Positions 53,825 through 64,000 of a stretch of DNA of 64,000 nt are shown here, piece after piece. Source of the stretch: Isoetes taiwanensis (taxonomy: Eukaryota > Streptophyta > Lycopodiopsida > Isoetales > Isoetaceae); NCBI GenBank assembly GCA_021234155.1, contig JAJEKV010000040.1, positions 12,109,072 to 12,173,071 of the forward strand, written 5' to 3'. The position numbers were made by a program, and so were the translations under genes. Position 1 is the stretch's first letter; each line of letters starts with the position of its first letter. The notes under the pieces are model-generated. The model was not told the DNA's origin and made no database searches. It saw only the letters and a program-made list of their open reading frames with translations.

Positions 53825-54690
53825 ACTCTGCAGCCTTTTCCAAGTGCTTCTCCATTTTTGCGTGGCTTGTTGGCAGCATGGGAGGCAGTCAGACATCTTT
53901 TCTGGCCATGCCCCTCTATCCACACCCTCTTGGAGACTCCATGGTGGTGGGCACCACTGCCTCCAGACCCCTCAGCACCTCCACTGGCAGCCTCAGTTCA
54001 TCCCCTTACACAGAGACGATGGGTTCTTGCAGGTGTTGTCTCTATTCAAGCATGGTATGAGGAGGGTAAGCCCTCTTGTCTTGGCCTGAATTTCAGGCAA
54101 AGTTCCTGCTCTCTCGTTGGGATGTATCTCTATGGGAGAAGGTCGCAGAAAATTTGCCTCTTATGGTGCAAGTCGGTGTTGCTGAAAGGGTGCCATGGGA
54201 CTGCCATGAAAATATTCACAAAGGCAAGCAATTTGTCAGATCAGTATATCGCCTTCTTTTAGCACCACAACCCCTCCAATTGCCAGATGGGTGGCACCTA
54301 CATGTTCCACAGCCCACTTTGTGTCGTACATGGCGATGGCTTTGGGATAGGTTGCTCCACCCTAAAGTCTCTGTACTGTGGTGGCAGGTTATCCACAGGT
54401 GCCTGCGGGTTAAAGCCGTTCGACATCGCTATGATCCTCGCATATCTGCAGTATGCCCGCTCTGTCTTTCGGACGTTGAGACTCTTGAGCATTGTCCCTT
54501 TGATTGTCCTGAGGTTCAACCAGCGTGGTCCTGGCTACAAGGTTTGTTTAACAGTACACTGGACTGCCGATGCATCCTTTTGGCGTCCTATCCCAACGCA
54601 TGGCCTCCAGCTAAACAGAGGGCATTTCATCTTGGTTCCGGTTGGCTCCTATGGTCAATATGGGAACGTCGCAGACACCACATCTTTTAG
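53825..54690 (+). pseudogene. L1 ORF2 C-terminus with zf-RVT
   Basis: The open frame 54076-54690 carries WDRLLHPKVSVLWWQVIHRC and C-x2-C...H...C (CPLCLSDVETLEHCPFDCP), the plant L1 terminal zinc motif. It is followed by a GWLLWSIWERR segment. 53825-54075 is a shifted bridge. Confidence 0.88.
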
Positions 54691-54977
54691 GGCATTTATT
54701 CATCTGCACACAGTGTTATTACGGTGGCCCAAAAAAAGATATTGACAGCCTACGAGTGTTCCTCCCTTGACTCAGAACTGGTGGAACGCATCTGGATTCA
54801 GTATCTTCGAATTGATTCTTATCATTAGTCTCCTATTCTGGAGTAAGTACATTGTGCTTCAGGCTCGTGCTTCTATGGCATCTTTGTGTGCTTACACAGT
54901 TAGATGAGACATGTAAATTTTGTACTTTTTCTCTGATTAATAAACTTTTTGGCTTTCGTCCTTCAAAAAAAAAAAAA

Positions 54978-57479
54978 GATTAACATTTTCGACCATTTGA
55001 TCATAGATATGGCAAGGATTCCATAACGATTGTGGCGTGGCTTAGTTTGAGGCAAATAAGCTGGTAGTTAGTGTAAAATCCTACTACTATACCGTGTTTT
55101 AGGCACTATGCTTGGCCGGATCCAAGGCCAGAAATGGCCTGAACCAAATAGGTTGAGCAGGCCTCTGCTGGGCCGGATTGAACAGCATCTAGCAACCCCA
55201 GGCCGCTGCTGTTTGCAGTGCTCATGCTTCACTTGTTTCAGTCTTCAAGTACCCACTCAATAAAATGGTTGCGTACATTTAGACCACTAATAAAAACAAA
55301 TCTATAGTCTAAAAGGATCTAACATCCAATGCACATTGTATGTTGGGAGGTAGAGTGTGAGTATGATTCCACCCATAAACTATACTGCAAATTGGAGGAA
55401 CATTAGCTTCAATTGCATACAATATTAGTGCAAATGCTAAAATTGAGCTAGGTTTTAAGGCTTAGATTTTTCATTTCACTAATCTAATTATATCATTTAC
55501 TGAATATTACCAAGATGCATGATCTAGTTGACTAAAAAAACATGAGATCCCACCATAGAGTCACAAACTCAAGTGGAATAAACCATGTTCCATAAATAAT
55601 TAAATGTCAGAAGTCAACATCGTCCACCAACCATTGCAGGTCAAGTTTAACAAATCAACTTCAGATAGACAGACTTATCAACTGGTAAGCCTATTGATGA
55701 GCATAGAATCTGTCATGCAGTTAGCGCTTTTCTGAATCGTGAATATAACTTCCTTTATCTATACATATTAATAAGGGCATGCAAGTAGAGCTTCTTGAAA
55801 CTGGACACCCAATGGGCGCACTCAGCTCCCACATATTCATTAAACAAATGCTAAGGCAATAACCCGATATATATTCCATCTGGCATTAACATGGACAGTG
55901 GCACATCTGTAAAATATCATTTTGTCTATTTCTTTGACATTAACATGGACAGTGGGAGATCAGTATAACAACAATTTTCACTCTACTTCATACATCTCCA
56001 AATTGCTGAATTATTTCTAGCAATGGCTTTTGCTGAAATCATTTCGAAGCACGCTTAAAGTAGACACTTCAAGTCGTAATGAAGAAAAGACATACTTGAA
56101 AGCCACCAAATACTTTTACTGCACTAAAATTCATCCTTATAGACCAATTGAAATAAACTCTTATCATTAAAACCAAGGTACTCACGATATAAAATCTGAC
56201 ATGCAAGTAGAGCTGTGAACAATGTTAAAGAATATCATTAAGTAAGATGCAAAGTCGCAGATTGTAGAAAATCAATTTGCACAAGTTATGTAGTTGCAGA
56301 GGTGGTTATGGCTTTCACTCTGCAGGCAATTAAGGTTTCATGAATTGAAACTTGTATTTCACTCCATCATAATAATTATAATATACAAACAAATAATTGT
56401 AACCACATTTCAAGACCTAATACGACAATTTACTATTTTAGAATTCAACAACTGTGAAGCTCATATTCAGGTTTTAAAATATATACATTCTATATTTCGC
56501 CATTGATCTAATAAGGTGCTGCTATTTCTTACAAGCTTATTTTTGCACTGCAAAACCATGCAATATCCTCTTTCCACTGAGCGCAGGCATGTGGTACTTC
56601 TCAGACGGATACTGCACATATGATTGCACACACGATTGCAGTTTTCAATGTTCCCTGCAATTGTAAGAAGAAGATGTTGACGGATTTGTAATATTCATAG
56701 ATTCTATAATTCACATTCTTTGGAAGAGGATCATGTCAACATGTACCCTTGTTGAAGTAATGCTAACACTTGTACATATTTGAACTTAAGCATCTAGAAT
56801 AGTTGCATGGGAAGCATATGCAGAATGATCTTGGCATGGCATTATTCAGCAAGTCAATAAAATATCTGACAAGAAGAGACACATAAAGCATTATAGTTTG
56901 TCTGCCATATTTCAAAAGCCTAGAGCTTCCATGTGTATCTCTTCTCATCCATAGCCAGACCAGTCCTCTTTATTTTTTCGTGTTCATATCATACTGTTGA
57001 TTCACACTACTACTATTTAAGCCATGGTGAGGTTCTTTCAATAACCACTTTAATTTTGCACTGAAACATTTTTGCTCCTCTATTAACAATGATTCATGTT
57101 AAAGGAGGATCATCTTGTGCTCTAGAAAAGGATTTTATGCTTGCTGATCCAAAATAGTTCGGGTTGATTAGTGAGTCTAGCTGAATCACAGAGCAAAATG
57201 CACATACATCTAGCAAAAACAAGATTTGTTTAATGGGGCTAAACCAAATATGTTGATGGCTGATAAATGGTCATATCTACTACTGTATACCAGTTCCTGA
57301 CAAGATTAGCAATCACAATACTAGCACAAGATGACAAAGCACTTTTATATGCTAATAAAGCCAACATGAGTAGGCTATTGTATAGATATGAAACCTGTAC
57401 AACAGCCTGTTCTATATGGCCTCTTTGGGCTTCACTCTGGAGCAATATATGAAAGGTGGCCATTGCGGCCAAGAAGTAA

Positions 57480-57484
<5 letters not shown>
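54978..57484. other. AT-rich intergenic, no gene recognised
   Basis: Only short ORFs, none with family signal. Confidence 0.45.

Positions 57485-57511
<27 letters not shown>
57485..57511 (+). repeat. (GT)n microsatellite
   Basis: About 13 GT units. Confidence 0.97.
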
Positions 57512-59249
57512 TAACAGTGTGTGTATTATGACATAACATGACATAATACAATAGAACAGAACATAACAAAGCTAGACAATCACAGCAAAGTTATGTAACC
57601 CACAACATTTCATGGCACTCTAGTGAAAAATGGAATTAAAGTAAACTCACAACTGGTTTTAGAGATCACACATTTCCATCTAGATTGCACATAAACAACC
57701 TAGAATATAGGAAAACCATCACAAATCCCAATCCAACTATGAAAATAGATTTAGATTTAATGGAAAGAGACATATATGATGATATGAAATGATAACAGAT
57801 GGAAATAGTCAATTTGAAACTGTTGAAACATTCAGCAAGCTGAAAGAATGAATGAGTAGAACCGTTGTACGCAAATCCAAAACCTAAGTTCAAGGATTGA
57901 TGCTGGTACCTGCAGACCATCCAAGAGCTTAAGTTAGTAACAGAATAGTAACTAGACTTGGGAACTGCAGGCGTCAACACATCAATCCACTTGTTATCGA
58001 TGTCCAAACTTAGCAGATGGATAACTACACACAAGTTTATGACATCACAAGAACATGAACAATTCATTCCCAACTAAAAGCAAACTTTTAGTTATACTGC
58101 CGGGAGCGGAATATCATACACATGCTAATACAGAAATCTTGACAACGATTTGAAAAACTTGAAAAGAATTCCAAATCAACATACTCCTACTGGATTAAAG
58201 AACAGGATTCCACTATGATGCCTCTGTATAGTATCCTTCTCATTTACAATTGAATGCAAAATTGAGACTCATCAGAAGGACTAACGAGTCTTGAGAATAA
58301 TCTGAAGGACTAAAGAGTCCGTTCTTATAGCCCAAGCCAGAAATTTACAAGGTATTTACAGCATGTTTAATGCAAGACTGAGAATTTTCTGAAAGACTAG
58401 AGAGCCAACTCAATAAGCCCAAGACAGAAAATTTACCTGGCCATTAAAGCAAACTCACAGTTGAAAGCAAGATAGAGAATAAACTGAGGGACTAAAGAGC
58501 TAGCTCTATTAGCCCAAGACCGAAGTTTACAGCAACAATTCCCATCAAGATAACAGCCCACCGGAAGAGAACGAAGAGGAAACGACATTGGCAATAAAAC
58601 CGAAGCCAAAACCAGAGGGAAAAAAATTCTGACAGAGGAAAGACAGATTCGGCACTGACGAAATGCTAGAGGCAGTACCGGCCCAGGACAAAAAGGTAGC
58701 ACGAAAACAACAATGAACCAACAAAAGGCAACCAAAAAATAATAAAACGAACCCGCTAAAGGGGACGGCCATCCATAAAAAAAGAAAAAACAAAAGAAAA
58801 CAACACACCTGAAGGTGCAGGCCGTACAAGCAGCAGCAGAGGAGCGCCCAGTAGGACCGACAAGCAGAGAAAGGGACCAAGAAAAGGGGGGGCCAGAGGA
58901 GAAAAAGGAAAAATCACAAATAAATTTAAAATTAATTAACAAACAAAAAAATGAAATAACAAGGAAGGAACAAAAACCATGAACACGAAAAAATACATAA
59001 AAAACCTCGGAGGCTGGAGCAACAAGATGGGCCGATAAAAACAGTTCACATAGGTAAATTGCCCAGATGAACCATGTACTCAGAGCACACATACTGCATC
59101 TCAAAGTTGCCCTACCACAATTACACAGGGCAGCATACAGAGCACGCAAGATTATTATCCCAAAGTCTAAAATAAATGTAAATGACACTGTAGAAACCAC
59201 ATCACCTGTGTCATAAGACAGGACCCAAAATCGTGCAAGGGTATGAATA

Positions 59250-59251
<2 letters not shown>
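57512..59251. other. No gene recognised; purine-biased stretch
   Basis: 58570-58990 is purine-rich on the plus strand, which yields a 255-codon Phe/Leu/Ser-rich minus frame (58433-59200) that I judge spurious. Confidence 0.45.

Positions 59252-59301
<50 letters not shown>
59252..59301 (+). repeat. (GT)n microsatellite
   Basis: About 25 GT units. Confidence 0.98.
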
Positions 59302-59302
<1 letters not shown>

Positions 59303-59439
59303 CCCACCTCCACCTCACAAAGAATACACCTGAGACCCAAAATGTATCTGAGAGCATACCGAGCACCACTCCCTACATGGGTTTGTGTGTGTGCACCGCT
59401 CCCACAATAGAATAATCAAGAAGTATAGGCTACACTTGA

Positions 59440-61147
59440 TTAACTTGAAAAAACTGTAAAAACTAGTTGCATGTGATAAGCCAAAGAGATAGACTCCATA
59501 CCTGAATGCTTATGATATAAGAGATGATCAATTAACGTGGACGGGTCACACTTAGCTTCAGGAAAGTTGTTTGCTTTCAGCATGTTAGTAACAATGCGTA
59601 ACAACTTATCCTTTTTGAATCCATTGCTATGGAATGCTTCGATAGTGATCAAAATTTCTTGAACACATGACTCAATATCATTGCAGTAGTATAATAGAGG
59701 AGAAACTTGAGATATAACCACCTTATATGCTGCATTATTTGGTCTGTTAGATGCCAGCCAAATATATTGCGCATACTTGAAGGGAAGAGATCTTCTCTTA
59801 TCAAATTTGGAGAGTAAGAATCCACCATTGGCCTGGTCCGTAATCTGTATATCCAAGCTAAGAAAATGAGCATTAGTACAATGCGATGCTTCATCACATC
59901 GAAGCACATCCTCCATTTCAGGTTTGATCTCAAGAAGATCTAAGGGATAAATAGTAAATGGATCCGAGGGATCCACACAAGTCCCCGGCTGTAAGAACTT
60001 GAACATGTAAGCGTTGTTCAAAGAGCACAGATCATCAATAAATCTATATGTGTTGGCAAATAAAGAAAGAAGATCTGGTCTCCCCAAGCGAGATAATTTC
60101 GCTATAAACTGGAACTCATAGAAGGCTAAATACAAGTTGCACCAAATCGGTGAACAAGAAAAGCCCATGGGGATGCCTTTCACCTTGAATTTTCTCCGGC
60201 AGGTTTAAAGCAACCTCCATAGTGGAGTCTACCACCCAAAAGCTTCTAGTTTTGACATTTAAGAATCTGAGAACAGACTGATCAAGTGTATTGCACTTCT
60301 CTCGCAATAAAGGAACAATAGCTTGCAAGGCTTTAGTAATAAGCACTGCAATTTGCGAGAACACACAACCAGCAGCATTGGTCAGCCACCTCATGGAATT
60401 TTTGTGCGCCTTAAAGATAGCCATTAAATAAGGCAATTTAGGGTTTTCAATATGGGTAGCAGGGATAAGTGCACTTATATTGCAAGAAAGCTCAGTTACA
60501 CAATCCATTACTGATTTCCAGTTCAAATTAGAGTCCAAACATGGCACGAAGTCACTGCTGGATAATCTCTGAAGGGCTAACAGTCTCAGGTACCGTTTAC
60601 AAATGAAGGAAGGTGTCATGGCAGACTTATCAATGCCGGCAACATACAAGTGGGATTTCAACCAGTGCAATTCATCCATGGCAGAACTGCAATCCAATAA
60701 ATTAGAAGCTTTTGTAATCTTCTTTTTCAGTTTGGCTTTAATGGTAGATTTCAATAGTCTCCCAATGCGGTACAATTGCTCAGAATTAAGCACCAAGGAT
60801 TGTGAGGAAAGAATACTATATAATAAATTCCACCCATCAGTAATTGCCGAAATGATCTCATGAACATCCGGTTTTGACAGAGGAATATGATTCAACCCTT
60901 TCCCCGTTTCCTGCTTCAATAATTTGTGATGGATAATATCCAGATCTAGTGTCAAAACATGACAACCAAATTGACCACAGTCTCGAATGAATGGAAAGAA
61001 ACGTTTCAAAGAAGTGCAATAGCATGGCGAAATTTCAGAACATGAAAACTTACAGAAAGTATCCGATGGTGAATACCATAAGGCAGACATGCTCTCCTTG
61101 TAACGCCATCCAAATACTACTTGGGACATCACATCACTGAAATCCAT
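59440..61147 (-). pseudogene. Penelope-like element RT (Naiad/Chlamys-like), frameshifted
   Basis: Two overlapping minus frames, 60116-61147 and 59440-60183, form one protein with a single frameshift near 60170. The N-terminal part has a C-x-C motif (CYC, 61016-61024) followed by HVLTLDLDII...GKGLNHIP. It then has YLMAIFKAHKN, which recalls the RT PKLHK block. The C-terminal part has KGIPMGFSCSPIWCNLYLAF and the catalytic YRFIDD (60031-60048), then FDKRRSLPF and AAYKVVISQ. This order and wording are those of the Penelope-like group that carries an N-terminal GIY-YIG nuclease, known from algae, Selaginella and invertebrates. The nuclease itself is not found here. Function was target-primed copying. 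Confidence 0.8.
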
Positions 61148-61323
61148 GACAGAACATATTCAAACAAACCACGTACATTTATGTGTTCCATGGCACGGTT
61201 AGCATATAAAATGTGGACGTAGAAAGATCTTTCCCTGTCAGACTTAACCATGATCTTTCTGCCATGTTTGATTACGACCTTTTTTTGGCATGTGGTATCC
61301 CAGTCATCCATTATCTCCTCCAT
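61129..61323 (-). pseudogene. Possible N-terminal remnant of the Penelope-like element
   Basis: A 64-codon frame (KHGRKIMVKSDRERSFYVHI...) directly upstream of the RT frame. A GIY-YIG nuclease would be expected here, but I cannot recognise its motif. Confidence 0.25.
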
Positions 61324-61827
61324 GTACCTATCAAAAGGAGCATACGTACTGCAAATCGAATATCAAAAGACTGGACAAAGTCCAAAAATTTGTGATGTAA
61401 TAAAAGAATTTGAAGCATTTATATACGATGGACCACAAACAGCAACATGTCCACACCACCAAAGTGAACCAGCATATAAAGGTAATGAGACATAACAACA
61501 ACGACATGCATAGAATAGTTAAAACACTTTATACGGAACTGAGAATAGTGGATGAAAGACATGTCACTACACATAAAAATTAGATAAGCTATAACCAAGA
61601 ACAGACTTAAGAAAGAAGCTTAAGAATGTACGGAAATGGAGCTTAGATAGTTTACGACATATCCAGTAGAATCCAAACATATTAAAATCCAGTAAACAAG
61701 TTACGAACATAAAATAAAAACTGAAAGTATGATGAACCAAACAGAAGTTTATCCATAGCATGCTGTTCATGTGATGATCAGTCTCTACTCATTCCAAATG
61801 TCGGAACAGGTGTGCATAGCGCTAAGA

Positions 61828-62096
61828 TCACTGTTTCAAATTGGAGAAAAGCCTCTTTGGAGTCACCATAAAAGGCGAAGAGGATGAAGCAGTAGCTCCA
61901 CTTGAAGTTCCAGGGTAGGTGGAGTCCTTGCATCATGGAAAGCCGAACCACTATTTTGATGAGGAGTACCCCGACCACGACCAAATGGAGAATTATGGAA
62001 GCCACCACGTGAGTGACCCCGACCACGTCCCCTATAATTGCGCTTGTTGGATCTTTGCACTGTCAGTGTATTATCACCGCTATCTTGTGAGTGCAT
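61828..62096 (-). pseudogene. RGG-box protein fragment or terminal exon
   Basis: The minus frame from 62096 encodes RNYRGRGRGHSRGGFHN and FGRGRGTPHQN, an RGG-type RNA-binding stretch. Another frame further down gives GTSSGATASSSSPFMVTPKR and stops at 61828-61830. A frameshift or intron near 61930 must separate them. Upstream, SKKQPPRRRLNLNAL is in a third frame. It could be the 3' end of a host RNA-binding gene or a decayed copy. Confidence 0.4.
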
Positions 62097-62150
62097 TCAA
62101 GTTCAACCGACGCCGAGGAGGCTGCTTTTTTGACATGTTTTGTGTGTGTG

Positions 62151-64000
<1,850 letters not shown>

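Larger units (their letters stand above)
50800..54977 (+). mobile_element. L1-type LINE, 5'-truncated, with poly(A)
   Basis: The order is: end of ORF1 (to 51094), APE endonuclease, RT, zf-RVT C-terminus, an AATAAA-like signal near 54940, and a 13-A tail (54965-54977). Many frameshifts and a mutated RT active site make it dead. The left boundary is uncertain. I found no target duplication by eye. Confidence 0.9.

Noticed and set aside
58433..59200. 255-codon minus-strand ORF, Phe/Leu/Ser-rich
   Set aside because: It arises from a purine-biased plus strand lacking stop codons. Composition is low-complexity, with no motif and no splice context.

Overview
The window is land-plant nuclear DNA. 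Host genes have GT-AG introns and belong to plant families: a NIPA-type magnesium transporter (9877-12279), an E-class pentatricopeptide-repeat (PPR) protein (46067-47671), an HVA22/REEP-like protein (48293-49017) and a KIN17 fragment (16043-16428). Most of the rest is retroelement: Ty1/copia, Ty3/gypsy, two kinds of LINE and a Penelope-like element. The intronless PPR style, the Penelope-like element and the high repeat load suggest a fern or other seed-free vascular plant. That is inference; no sequence here names a species.

Layout. 1-5363: minus-strand Ty1/copia relic with 5' LTR and primer-binding site, itself interrupted. 5371-5681: three back-to-back tandem duplications. 6680-8783: plus-strand non-L1 LINE relic. 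9877-12279: nine-exon NIPA gene (minus). 13421-16428: possible SINE, a candidate exon, a dispersed repeat pair and the KIN17 fragment. 18842-31972: a 13.1-kb Ty3/gypsy chromovirus-like element (minus) with 1.6-kb LTRs and a 5-bp target duplication, inserted in a tandemly duplicated host segment. 32190-39960: AT-rich host DNA holding the last exons of an unidentified plus-strand gene (ending at 36254) and small tandem repeats. 41477-45275: second minus-strand copia relic with a LINE fragment in place of its integrase core. 46067-49017: the PPR and HVA22 genes. 50800-54977: plus-strand L1-type LINE with poly(A) tail. 59440-61323: minus-strand Penelope-like element. The right end is AT-rich with long (GT)n runs.

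The exceptional object is the 18842-31972 element. Besides gag, protease, RT, RNase H, integrase and a C-terminal chromodomain, it has about 4.4 kb of extra sequence between primer-binding site and gag. This holds three open, gag-sense ORFs. The first (28384-29613) ends in a full-length, unmistakable histone H3 core of 99 residues with no insertion or deletion, fused behind about 310 residues of novel sequence. The C-termini of the second (26779-28182) and third (26085-26573) ORFs align by eye with the H2A and H2B folds, much more weakly. The first two ORFs also share a short N-terminal motif. The element thus seems to carry H3 plus probable H2A-like and H2B-like proteins. I see no H4. These three ORFs are open although gag and protease are broken. 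I know of no described retrotransposon like this, but I could not search.
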